Translations under genes and position numbers: made by a program
Shown: piece by piece, positions 6,790 to 14,127 of the stretch
How positions within the stretch are numbered: position 1 is the stretch's first letter
How the letters are laid out: every line of letters starts with the position of its first letter
The notes under the pieces: generated by a model
Database searches by the model: none
Told to the model about the DNA's origin: nothing
The model's input: only the letters and a program-made list of their open reading frames with translations
Assembly: GCA_900543525.1 (NCBI GenBank)
Contig: UQRS01000038.1
Location: 1 to 20,126, forward strand
Source: an uncultured Oscillospiraceae bacterium
GTDB lineage: Bacteria > Bacillota > Clostridia > Oscillospirales > Acutalibacteraceae
DNA length: 20,126 nucleotides
Direction: 5' to 3'

Positions 6790-7608
6790 TCAAAGGCTTT
6801 GCAAAACCTCCCGCATCAGGGAGGCGAGCCGCCCGCCGGATTTTCCGGCAATCTCCACAACCTCCCGGTCGCAAAGCGGCGCTTTCGAGATGCCGGCTGC
6901 CATGTTGGTGAGGAGGGAAAAGCCCAGCACCTCAATCCCCGCGCGGGCGGCGGCGATCACCTCCGGCACGGTGGACATGCCGACCGCGTCGGCTCCCAGC
7001 GTGCGGAAGGCCCGAATCTCGGCCGGCGTCTCATACTGCGGCCCGGCGCAGTAGAGATATACCCCCTCCCGCAAAGGGAGCGAAAGGCGGTTTGCCGCCT
7101 CTCTCGTCAGGCGGCAAAGTGCGGGAGAATATGCCGCTGACAGATCGAAGAAAAGCGAGCCCAGCCGCGCGTCCACAGGGCCGGTGGCCGGACTCTCCCC
7201 ACACATCTTGATATGGTCGGTAATCAGCATGATGTCGCCGGGCGCAAAATCCGGGTTGACCGCGCCGGCGGCGTTGGTTATAATCATGCGCCGCACCGAA
7301 AGCAGGCCGAGCACCGTAACATAAAAGGAAACCTCCGCCATCGTGTAGCCCTCATACCCATGCGTCCGGCCGGAGAAAACAAGCACCTCCCGCCCGGAGA
7401 GAGTGCCGCAAAGCAGCTCCCCCGCGTGGGAGGGATTGGTCGGCCGGGGGAACCCGGGAATATCGGCATAGGGAATCCGGCGGCGAACCTCCATCTCCTC
7501 CGCCAAAAGCGAGAGGCCGGAGCCGAGCACCAGCGCGGTGTCGGGAACTGCCCCTATCGCTTCACGAAGGAAATCGGCCGCCGCGGCGTATCGTTCATAA
7601 GAAAACAA
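6790..7608 (-). CDS. punA: Purine-nucleoside phosphorylase (trimeric class)
   Basis: This 272-residue cytoplasmic enzyme splits (deoxy)inosine or guanosine with phosphate into base and ribose-1-phosphate for salvage. It has LGSGL (28-32), the phosphate-binding GRTHGYEGY (80-88), NAAG (112-115), GPQYETPAEI (189-198), GMSTVPE (210-216) and TNMAAG (234-239, with the purine-binding Asn235). These and the length are characteristic of the low-molecular-weight trimeric class. The start is TTG at 7608, supported by GGGGGAG about five bases upstream; no ATG in the same frame is as well placed. It lies 138 bases after the zinc-ribbon gene. The MTA/SAH nucleosidase follows it beyond the inverted-repeat element, so the two may share a transcript. 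Confidence 0.95.
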   Translation of the reverse strand: MFSYERYAAAADFLREAIGAVPDTALVLGSGLSLLAEEMEVRRRIPYADIPGFPRPTNPSHAGELLCGTLSGREVLVFSGRTHGYEGYTMAEVSFYVTVLGLLSVRRMIITNAAGAVNPDFAPGDIMLITDHIKMCGESPATGPVDARLGSLFFDLSAAYSPALCRLTREAANRLSLPLREGVYLYCAGPQYETPAEIRAFRTLGADAVGMSTVPEVIAAARAGIEVLGFSLLTNMAAGISKAPLCDREVVEIAGKSGGRLASLMREVLQSL

Positions 7609-7690
7609 AATCTCTCCCCCGCTTTTTTAAACGTCAGATGTGAGTTTTGCAGCAGCGGGCGGCACAAGGAACCGCGCCGTGCGGATATAG

Positions 7691-7723
7691 CCGGGACGGC
7701 GAAGAAGCTCCCCGCCGTCCCGG
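7691..7723. other. Perfect 10-bp GC-rich hairpin after the zinc-ribbon gene
   Basis: CCGGGACGGC (7691-7700) and GCCGTCCCGG (7714-7723) are perfect inverted repeats with a 13-base loop. No T run follows on either strand (CTATATCC on the minus strand), so it is not a textbook intrinsic terminator. It lies 24 bases beyond the stop of the zinc-ribbon gene and may stop or stabilise its transcript. The rest of the gap 7609-7746 shows no gene and no convincing promoter. Confidence 0.55.
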
Positions 7724-7746
7724 AAGATATGCAAAATCCGTTTTGC

Positions 7747-8109
7747 TCAGCCGTGCAGCTTGGCGCCGCACTTGGAGCAGTAGACCGAATCGTTCGGATT
7801 GCTGTCGCCGCACTCGGGGCACAGCACCATCCCCTTTTGATCCGCAATCTGCTTTCTGATGGCGGTCAGCGCCGCCAGATTGTCATCAATCGTCTGTACC
7901 AGCGCGGCACAGCCATCTCCGGCCTCGCAACCATTTTTGAGGTTGGAATAGACCACGCGTCCCAGCGTTGCGTAGTTCTTGGAAAGCTGAGATTCCTTCT
8001 TGGCTGCTTCGATCTTCAGCTTCTGCACCGAAAGCAGCTCGCTGCCCTTCTCCCCAACCGAGGTAAAGACATCCTTTGCCTTGACAAATGTATCTTCAAT
8101 AAATCCCAT
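7747..8109 (-). CDS. Small zinc-ribbon protein with helical N-terminal domain
   Basis: A 120-residue protein of unknown function. Residues 1-95 are rich in Lys, Glu and Ala and look helical, possibly coiled-coil (AKKESQLSKNYATLG, TIDDNLAALTAIRKQIADQ). The C-terminus is a zinc ribbon with CPEC (97-100) and CSKC (111-114). Two further cysteines, C61 and C67, lie between. Proteins of this plan are frequent in Clostridia and usually annotated only as zinc-ribbon domain-containing. There is no signal peptide or membrane segment, so it is probably cytoplasmic. ATG at 8109 has AAGGA ten bases upstream, and a good promoter (8260-8288) suggests independent expression. Partners and role cannot be read from the sequence. 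Confidence 0.88.
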   Translation of the reverse strand: MGFIEDTFVKAKDVFTSVGEKGSELLSVQKLKIEAAKKESQLSKNYATLGRVVYSNLKNGCEAGDGCAALVQTIDDNLAALTAIRKQIADQKGMVLCPECGDSNPNDSVYCSKCGAKLHG

Positions 8110-8259
8110 AACTATTCATCCTTTCAAAAAACCTGTCGTCCGCGGCTTTTGCGAACGGCATATTTATTTTACACGGCCGCAGAGCCGCATATCCAAAAAA
8201 AGGAAGAGGAGGCACAAATCGCCTCTTAACACAAAAGGCAGGAAATTTTTGCCCTGTTC

Positions 8260-8288
8260 ATTGTACCACACTCCTCCCCCGATTGCAA
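8260..8288 (-). promoter_or_regulatory. Promoter of the zinc-ribbon gene
   Basis: On the minus strand TTGCAA (8283-8288) and TACAAT (8260-8265) are 17 bases apart, and the -10 matches five of six consensus bases with a TGG just before it. Transcription would begin near 8253, leaving a leader of about 145 bases, long enough for regulation. A short AGGGCA/TGCCTT hairpin followed by TTTG lies at the very start of that leader. No other gene is seen in 8110-8307. Confidence 0.45.
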
Positions 8289-8307
8289 GACGGGCGGCGA
8301 AGAGGCT

Positions 8308-9255
8308 TTACGCGGACTCAATAAACTCCCGCATCAGGGAGGTTTTGGGCACCAGACTGTGCGGCAGACTGACAAACCGGTCGAGGCCGTAAGCCGCCTG
8401 CAAAGCGAAATCATACTGCGGATGCTTCGGGTCGAGGCCGGCCACCATGGTCAGCAGCTCCTCTTTGAAAATGCAGAGCTCATACGGGTGAAAAGAGTTG
8501 ATGGTATAATCAGCCGCGCCGCTGTGCGGAAAAAGATAGTTCTTTTCACCGTGCTGGACATCCGGCCACATACGCAGCGTGTTCTCGATCCCCGAATTGC
8601 GATAGATCTTATCCCGCGAAATCCGCCGGATCAGGCGGATATCCTTCCGGGTCAGGAGGATGCCGCCCTCGTCGTCATAGACCCGGTTGCCGACGTTGAC
8701 ATACAGCTTGACAAGCCGATCGGCCGGCATGGCAAAAAGCACCAGCGGATTGAGGGCGTGCAGCCCCTCCACAATCATCACGTCGCCCGACGCGGCGCGG
8801 ATGAGCCGCCCCTTTGGGCTGCGCTCGCCGGTGTGAAAATCAAATATGGGAAAAAGGCACTCCCCCGATTTGGCGATGCATGCGAAGCAGCGGTGCAGCT
8901 CGTCGAGGTCGAGAGCGTGCACCGACTCAAAATCCTGGCGGCCGTTTTCATCGACCGGCGTGTTGCTGACCCCAAAGTAGAAGTCGTCCAGAGAGACGGT
9001 GTGCGACCGCACGCCGCGCGCGGCCAGCGCGTCCCGCAGGATGTGCGCGGAGGTTGTTTTTCCCGAGCTGGAGGGTCCAGCCAGCATAACGACCGTCCTC
9101 CCCTCTCCCGCCGAAATACTGTCGGCGATCGAGTAGATGGAGCGATGATAGCTTTCCTCACAGGCTGCGACGAAGCCCTCCGGATCCTCCAGCGCGGCTT
9201 GGTTGATCCGACCCACGCGGTTATAGATTTCGGTAATATCCTGCATAAAAGTCAT
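8308..9255 (-). CDS. Uridine kinase-like nucleoside kinase (PRK/UK family)
   Basis: A 315-residue P-loop kinase of the phosphoribulokinase/uridine kinase family, which phosphorylates nucleosides such as uridine with ATP or GTP. It has Walker A GPSSSGKTT (60-68), VSLDDFYFG in the substrate-binding region, IFDFHTGE, the Walker B-like VMIVEGLHALNP, and a RRISRDK lid segment. Many clostridial relatives are about 550 residues, with a threonyl-tRNA-synthetase-like TGS/SAD region in front; only about 55 residues precede the kinase domain here. The frame is open to 9306, but ATG at 9255 follows AAAAAGGCAGG. This overlaps the end of hemZ by 35 bases, so translation is probably coupled. ATG at 9246 is possible. 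It closes the recJ operon. Substrate specificity is inferred. Confidence 0.85.
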   Translation of the reverse strand: MTFMQDITEIYNRVGRINQAALEDPEGFVAACEESYHRSIYSIADSISAGEGRTVVMLAGPSSSGKTTSAHILRDALAARGVRSHTVSLDDFYFGVSNTPVDENGRQDFESVHALDLDELHRCFACIAKSGECLFPIFDFHTGERSPKGRLIRAASGDVMIVEGLHALNPLVLFAMPADRLVKLYVNVGNRVYDDEGGILLTRKDIRLIRRISRDKIYRNSGIENTLRMWPDVQHGEKNYLFPHSGAADYTINSFHPYELCIFKEELLTMVAGLDPKHPQYDFALQAAYGLDRFVSLPHSLVPKTSLMREFIESA

Positions 9256-10702
9256 GCACCTGCCTTTTTCGCGCCAGAATCTCGTCAAAGCGTTTATTGT
9301 ATTCATATGGATATTTATAGTTAAAAATACGCTCGATTTTTTCCCTTTCGGAAAAAGGGGCCTTCAGCTTGGTCACCGCCGACGCGCCGCAGGCGAGGAT
9401 GGAGTGGGTCTCATCCATGATATAGACGTTGTAAAGCCCCGCAAAGCCGGGCTTTGCATACCCGACGTTCTCCTGCCCGCCGACCGTTTTGCTCTGCCGG
9501 TACATGTAGTAGGGGAAAATCCCCCGCGCCTCCAGCATGCGGCGGCCGTCGGCCAGCATCCGGGTCACCGCCCCGCCGGCCGAGAGCAGTGCACGCTCCC
9601 CCTCCACCGTGAGGCGGGAGGCGCGCTTCATCGCCAGCGTGTGGATGGTGACGCTTTCGGGGTTGAGGGCGAGCAGCTCCTCCACCGTGCCGCGAAAGCC
9701 CTCCGGCGTGTCGAGCGGCAGACCGGCGATCAGATCCATGTTGATATTGGAAAAACCTGTCTCTCGCGCCAGGGCAAAGGCTTTTCGGACATCGTCGGCC
9801 GTGTGGCGGCGGCCAATCTCCCGCAAAACGGCGTCCTGCATGGTCTGGGGATTGATGCTGATGCGGGTGGCGCCGCCGGCAAGGATGGCCTCCAGCTTCT
9901 CGCGCGTGACGGTGTCGGGACGGCCTGCTTCCACAGTATATTCACGAATCCCGTCAAGCGGGAATGCGGCGGCGACCGCCCCCATCACCCGACGCAGCTG
10001 ATCGGCCGAGAGGGTGGTCGGCGTTCCGCCGCCGATGTAAACCGTCTCCAGCCGGAGGTTATACGGCTTTATCAAAGCGGCGGTTTCGGCAATCTCCCGA
10101 CAGAGCAGCTCGACATATTCCGGAACCAGCGCGGCCGACTTCTCCACCGAGTGGGAAACAAAGGAGCAGTAGGAGCACCGCGTCGGGCAGAAGGGAATCG
10201 CTATGTACAAACTGTAGGATTCCGGCCGGGAAAGGGCGACAATTTCCCCCTCGGAGCGGGAGACGGCGGCACAAAGCGCCGCCTTTTCGGGCTGCACCAG
10301 CAGCTCCTCCACGAAAAAGCGGCGGGCAGTCTCCTCCCCTTTCGCAAGCATCAGGCGGCGAAAAAGCTTGGCCGGCCGAACGCCGGTCAGCACGCCCCAA
10401 GGCGGCCGGTAACCGGTGGCGGCACAAAGTCCCTCATACAGCAGGCGAGCCAGGCCAAGCTCCCGCCGGTCGAAACCGCAGAGGCTGCCGTCCTCCACCC
10501 TACCCATGCGACGATCGGAAAGGCTGCCGCCTGCAAGCTCCAACAGAAGGGCATGGCCGCCCGTTTCCTCCGGCAAGGCGGAAGCGGTCACCCGACGTCC
10601 GGCCTCCGGCGCGGACGGCAGGATCTTTTCGAACGGGTAAAACAGGCGGAGAATATTCTCCAGCTCGTAATAATACTTTTTTTCGGTAATCAGTTCAATC
10701 AT
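9221..10702 (-). CDS. hemZ: HemZ-type oxygen-independent coproporphyrinogen oxidase-like radical SAM protein
   Basis: The protein (493 residues) is a radical-SAM enzyme of the HemN/HemZ family, classed as coproporphyrinogen III dehydrogenase in anaerobic haem synthesis. The N-terminal 160 residues are typical of HemZ (PWGVLTGVRPAKL, 101-113). The radical SAM domain follows with the 4Fe-4S motif CPTRCSYC, cysteines at 172, 176 and 179, then YIGGGTPTTL, the SAM-binding GGTP, EAGRPDT and RISINPQTMQD. The C-terminal part carries the YYMYRQ segment of this group. No other haem genes are nearby, so the true substrate could differ; HemZ is often present in anaerobes without a full pathway. Its ATG overlaps the MBL hydrolase stop as ATGA, indicating coupled translation. 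Confidence 0.9.
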   Translation of the reverse strand: MIELITEKKYYYELENILRLFYPFEKILPSAPEAGRRVTASALPEETGGHALLLELAGGSLSDRRMGRVEDGSLCGFDRRELGLARLLYEGLCAATGYRPPWGVLTGVRPAKLFRRLMLAKGEETARRFFVEELLVQPEKAALCAAVSRSEGEIVALSRPESYSLYIAIPFCPTRCSYCSFVSHSVEKSAALVPEYVELLCREIAETAALIKPYNLRLETVYIGGGTPTTLSADQLRRVMGAVAAAFPLDGIREYTVEAGRPDTVTREKLEAILAGGATRISINPQTMQDAVLREIGRRHTADDVRKAFALARETGFSNINMDLIAGLPLDTPEGFRGTVEELLALNPESVTIHTLAMKRASRLTVEGERALLSAGGAVTRMLADGRRMLEARGIFPYYMYRQSKTVGGQENVGYAKPGFAGLYNVYIMDETHSILACGASAVTKLKAPFSEREKIERIFNYKYPYEYNKRFDEILARKRQVHDFYAGYYRNL

Positions 10703-11349
10703 AAACGCTCCGATGCAGTTGATAAATATGGGTTGGATATCCTCTCCCGGGAGAGGGTGGTCGCCTCTCCGTGTCCGGGATAAATTTTATACTCCCCCGG
10801 CAGGGCGGCCAGCCGCGCCGCCGAAGTCAGCATATCGCCGCTGCTGCCGCTCGGCAGGTCGGTACGCCCGACCGTCCCGGCAAAAAGCGTATCCCCGGAA
10901 AAGAGGCAGTCGTCTATCAGAAAGCAGACCGAGCCGGCCGTGTGTCCGGGCGTGTGCAGCACGGTAATCACCCGCCCGGCGAAGGGCAGACGGTCGCCGT
11001 CATGCAGCAGGATGTCCGGCTCTGTCGGCGTCAGCATCCGGCCGTAAATCTCCCGGCAGCAGCTGACCTCCGGCGAGGAGGTGCCGGCCGCGTCCAGCTC
11101 ATGTATGGCGATCCTGCCGCCGGCAAGCGCTTTGGCCCTTGCAAGCCCCATCAGGTGGTCGGCGTGCCGGTGGGTCAAAAGGATGTAGGCGTTTTTCCCG
11201 GCAATCTCGCGGCAGACCGCGTCCAGCCGGGCGTCCTCCTCCCCCGGGTCGATCAGCAGCGCCTCCTCCCCTGCCGTGACAACATAGCAGTTGGAGCACA
11301 GCGCGCCGAGGGTAAGCCTCTCTATTTTCAGGCCGGTTCGTTCCGACAT
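10699..11349 (-). CDS. MBL-fold metallo-hydrolase, glyoxalase II-like
   Basis: A 216-residue metallo-beta-lactamase-fold hydrolase. It has the di-metal motif THRHADH (59-65), then His136 in HTPGHTAGS, Asp153 in SGDTLF, and His193 in PGHGE; GRTDLPSG (161-168) is typical of the hydroxyacylglutathione hydrolase-like branch. Glyoxalase II activity on a thioester is possible, but clostridia mostly lack glutathione, so the physiological substrate is unknown. The frame is open to 11391; ATG at 11349 is preferred because GGGAGG stands nine bases before it. It lies between dtd (49-base gap) and hemZ (4-base overlap). This dtd-MBL-hemZ succession is a conserved clostridial order. Confidence 0.93.
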   Translation of the reverse strand: MSERTGLKIERLTLGALCSNCYVVTAGEEALLIDPGEEDARLDAVCREIAGKNAYILLTHRHADHLMGLARAKALAGGRIAIHELDAAGTSSPEVSCCREIYGRMLTPTEPDILLHDGDRLPFAGRVITVLHTPGHTAGSVCFLIDDCLFSGDTLFAGTVGRTDLPSGSSGDMLTSAARLAALPGEYKIYPGHGEATTLSRERISNPYLSTASERL

Positions 11350-11398
11350 GACAAGGCGCCTCCCTTTTTCTTTAAAACATTCCGGCAGCAAAGCAGCG

Positions 11399-11866
11399 TC
11401 AGGCGTGCTTCGGCCGTTTCCATATATCGGTATCGAGTGTGATGGTGACCGGGCCGTCGGCCGTCATGGCAATCTGCATATCGGCGCCGAAGCGGCCGCT
11501 CTCCACCCGGGAGACGCCCAGCCGCCGCAGCTCGGCCATATAAGCCTCACACAGCCGCTCGGCCACGTCCGGCGAGGCCGCCCCGGTGAAGGAGGGGCGG
11601 TTGCCCTTGCGGACGTCGGCGGCCAGCGTAAAGTTGGAGACCACCAGCGCGCCGCCCGCCGTATCCAGCAGGGAACGGTTCATTTTATCTGCCTCGTCGT
11701 AGAAAATGCGCAGATTGGCAGTCTTGGCCGCGAGCGTGGCAGCCTCCGCCTTCCCATCTCCGTCCACCACGCCGAGGAGGATGAGCAGACCTGGTCCGAT
11801 CTCCCCGGCGGGGAGGCCGTCGGCGGTTACCGCCGCCGAAAGAACCCGCTGTACAATCGCAATCAT
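11399..11866 (-). CDS. dtd: D-aminoacyl-tRNA deacylase
   Basis: This 155-residue enzyme hydrolyses D-aminoacyl-tRNAs (and glycyl-tRNA-Ala), protecting translation from wrong-handed amino acids. It acts as a homodimer in the cytoplasm. Evidence: the N-terminal IVQRV strand, SNFTLAADVRKGNRPSF (77-93), GRFGADM (124-130), and the Gly-cisPro motif DGPVT (137-141). The usual active-site SQxT reads SNFT here, a conservative change, and the Asn that commonly precedes DGP is Ala. ATG at 11866 has GAGG seven bases upstream. It follows rel by 44 bases in the recJ-rel-dtd-MBL-hemZ operon, its usual place in Firmicutes. Confidence 0.96.
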   Translation of the reverse strand: MIAIVQRVLSAAVTADGLPAGEIGPGLLILLGVVDGDGKAEAATLAAKTANLRIFYDEADKMNRSLLDTAGGALVVSNFTLAADVRKGNRPSFTGAASPDVAERLCEAYMAELRRLGVSRVESGRFGADMQIAMTADGPVTITLDTDIWKRPKHA

Positions 11867-11910
11867 GAAAAAACCTCATTTCTTTTTTGGAAGGGTAAGG
11901 GAAAACGCAG

Positions 11911-14127
11911 TTACTGATTCAACCGGTCGACCGTAACCACGTCGGGAATTTTGGAAAGCCGGGTAATGATGTTTTTAAGGTGATCCAGATTTTCGGTGCT
12001 GACCGTAACGTCGATGATGCAGTTTCCGCCCTTACTCTCCCGCGCGTTGACCGAGTGAAGCATGACCCGCATGCTGGCCAGAGCGACCGTGATGTCGGCC
12101 AGCATGCCGCTGCGGTCGATCGCCAGAATCTGAAGGGAGGATTTGAAGCTCTCCTTCTGTCCGGTCGCCCAGTAGGCCTTGACCCACCGCTCCGGCTCCT
12201 CGGCGTTTTCGATAATCGGGGGAACGTTGTTGCAGTCGCGCTTGTGGATGGAGACGCCGTGCCCCCTTGTAATAAAGCCGATAATCTCATCCCCCGGCAG
12301 CGGAGTGCAGCACTGCGACAGCTTGATCAGGCAGTTGTCGATCCCCTCGACCACCACGCCTTCGGAGGATTTGCTGCGTTTGACCTCCGGCGTGATTTCG
12401 GGAACCTCCGCGCCGCGGGACTCCCGCAACAGCTTGGAGTAGGCCTCCTTCACCCGGGGCATGATTTTGGAAAGGCGGATACCGCCATAGCCGATCGCGG
12501 CGTAAAACTCCTCCAGATTGGCATAGTGCAGCCGCTCGGAAATCTGATTCAGGAAATCGGCCATCTCCGCGTCGGGCAGCCGGATGCCGTTGCGGGAGAA
12601 CTCCCGTTCCAGCTCGGACTTGCCGGTGGCGATATTCTCCGGCCGCTTTTCCTTTTTGAACCAGGAACGGATTTTATTGCGCGCCTGACTGGTTTTGGCA
12701 ATCGAAAGCCAGTCGCGGCTCGGCCCGTGTCCCTGCGCCGTAGTGGTCAAAATTTCGATAATCTCGCCGGTTTTCACCTCATGCGTGATGGGGACAATCC
12801 GGCCGTCCACCTTGGCGCCGACCATGCGGTTTCCGACCGCCGTATGAATCGCATAGGCAAAGTCAATCACGGTCGACCCGGTCGGCAGATTGATGACGTC
12901 CCCCTTCGGCGTAACGGCGAAAACATCCTCCTGCGAGAGGTCGGTTTTGATGGTCTGTACAATCTCCTCCGCGTCGTCGGCGTCCTTCTGAGAGTCCAGA
13001 ATCTGCCGGATCCAGGCCAGCCGTTCCTCCAGCTTTGCGTCGGTGGAGTTGATGCCCTCCTTATACTTCCAGTGGGCGGCGATACCGAACTCGGCCGTGT
13101 GGTGCATATCCCAGGTGCGGATCTGCACCTCGAACGGGACGCCCTCCCGCCCGATGACGGTGGTATGCAGAGACTGGTACATATTCGGCTTGGGGGTGGA
13201 GATATAATCCTTGAACCGGCCGGGAATCGGCCGGAAAATATCGTGTATGATACCGAGAATGTTGTAGCAGTCGTTGACCGTGCCGGTGATGATCCGCACG
13301 GCGTAGATGTCATAGATTTCTTCAAACGACTTGCCCTGGACGTACATCTTGCGGTAAATGCCGTGGATGGATTTAATTCTTCCCTCGATATAAATATCCG
13401 GCACAAAGGGCGAAACCCGTTCCTGAATGCGGTTCTTGATCGACTCAATCAGCGCCTCCCTGTACTGCTTCCGGGTGGAGAGGGACTGCTCAATCTCCCG
13501 GTAGGCGACCGGATCGAGGGTCGCAATCGAGAGATCCTCCAGCTCCTCCTTCACCGGCCGGATACCGAGTCGGTGCGCGATCGGGGCGTAGATTTCCAGC
13601 GTCTCCAGCGCCTTGTCCCGCTGCTTTTGCTCAGGCAGAGCGCCGATGGTTCGCATATTGTTCAGCCGATCGGCCAGCTTGATGATGATCACCCGGATAT
13701 CCTCCGCCATGGCGAGGAGCATTTTACGGATATTTTCGGCCTGCTGCTCCTCCCTCGTGATGAAGGGGATGCGGCCGATCTTGGTCACGCCGTCGACCAG
13801 CATGGCAATATCCTTGCCGAAGGCCTTCTCCACCTCCTGCGCGGTGACAGGCGTATCCTCCACCACGTCGTGGAGGAGGGCAGCGGCCACCGACTCGGAG
13901 TCCATGCCGAGCTGCACAATGATGCAGGCGACCGAGAAGGGGTGCAGATAAAACGGCTCGCCCGAAGAGCGCTTCTGCCCTGCATGTGCCTGCACGCAGA
14001 GGTCGTATGCCTTTCGGATCAGCGGCAGATTGTAGCTGTCGCTCTGCGCCTTCATCATTTCCTCCAACGTTTCAAACCGGCCGTCATAATATTTTACTTT
14101 GCCGTAATCATCCAACGTTCTGTTCAT
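11911..14127 (-). CDS. relA: Bifunctional (p)ppGpp synthetase/hydrolase Rel
   Basis: A 738-residue long RSH protein that makes and degrades the stringent-response alarmone (p)ppGpp at the ribosome. Domains: the HD hydrolase with His62, HD (86-87), ED (90-91) and LADRLNN (151-157); the synthetase with GRIKSIHGIYRK, YDIYAVRI, GRFKDYIS (303-310) and YQSLHTT; TGS about 400-465; the helical/zinc-finger region with CCTPLPGD; ACT about 665-735. RFKD (304-307) is the RXKD form of bifunctional enzymes rather than the EXDD of synthetase-only RelA. ATG at 14127 overlaps the recJ stop as ATGA but has a weak RBS. ATGs at residues 24-25 directly follow GGAGG and could be the real start. The apt gene often found between recJ and rel is absent. 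Confidence 0.97.
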   Translation of the reverse strand: MNRTLDDYGKVKYYDGRFETLEEMMKAQSDSYNLPLIRKAYDLCVQAHAGQKRSSGEPFYLHPFSVACIIVQLGMDSESVAAALLHDVVEDTPVTAQEVEKAFGKDIAMLVDGVTKIGRIPFITREEQQAENIRKMLLAMAEDIRVIIIKLADRLNNMRTIGALPEQKQRDKALETLEIYAPIAHRLGIRPVKEELEDLSIATLDPVAYREIEQSLSTRKQYREALIESIKNRIQERVSPFVPDIYIEGRIKSIHGIYRKMYVQGKSFEEIYDIYAVRIITGTVNDCYNILGIIHDIFRPIPGRFKDYISTPKPNMYQSLHTTVIGREGVPFEVQIRTWDMHHTAEFGIAAHWKYKEGINSTDAKLEERLAWIRQILDSQKDADDAEEIVQTIKTDLSQEDVFAVTPKGDVINLPTGSTVIDFAYAIHTAVGNRMVGAKVDGRIVPITHEVKTGEIIEILTTTAQGHGPSRDWLSIAKTSQARNKIRSWFKKEKRPENIATGKSELEREFSRNGIRLPDAEMADFLNQISERLHYANLEEFYAAIGYGGIRLSKIMPRVKEAYSKLLRESRGAEVPEITPEVKRSKSSEGVVVEGIDNCLIKLSQCCTPLPGDEIIGFITRGHGVSIHKRDCNNVPPIIENAEEPERWVKAYWATGQKESFKSSLQILAIDRSGMLADITVALASMRVMLHSVNARESKGGNCIIDVTVSTENLDHLKNIITRLSKIPDVVTVDRLNQ

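Noticed and set aside
7609..7746. Possible purine riboswitch before punA
   Set aside because: No conserved purine-aptamer core was found; only the GC-rich hairpin that belongs to the end of the zinc-ribbon gene is visible.
7213..8229. Plus-strand open frame of 338 codons spanning punA, the gap and the zinc-ribbon gene
   Set aside because: It crosses two real antisense genes, the hairpin and a promoter; the translation is low-information.
9254..10783. Open frame of about 509 codons on the plus strand opposite hemZ
   Set aside because: Pure mirror of hemZ codon structure with no start signal and no recognisable motif.
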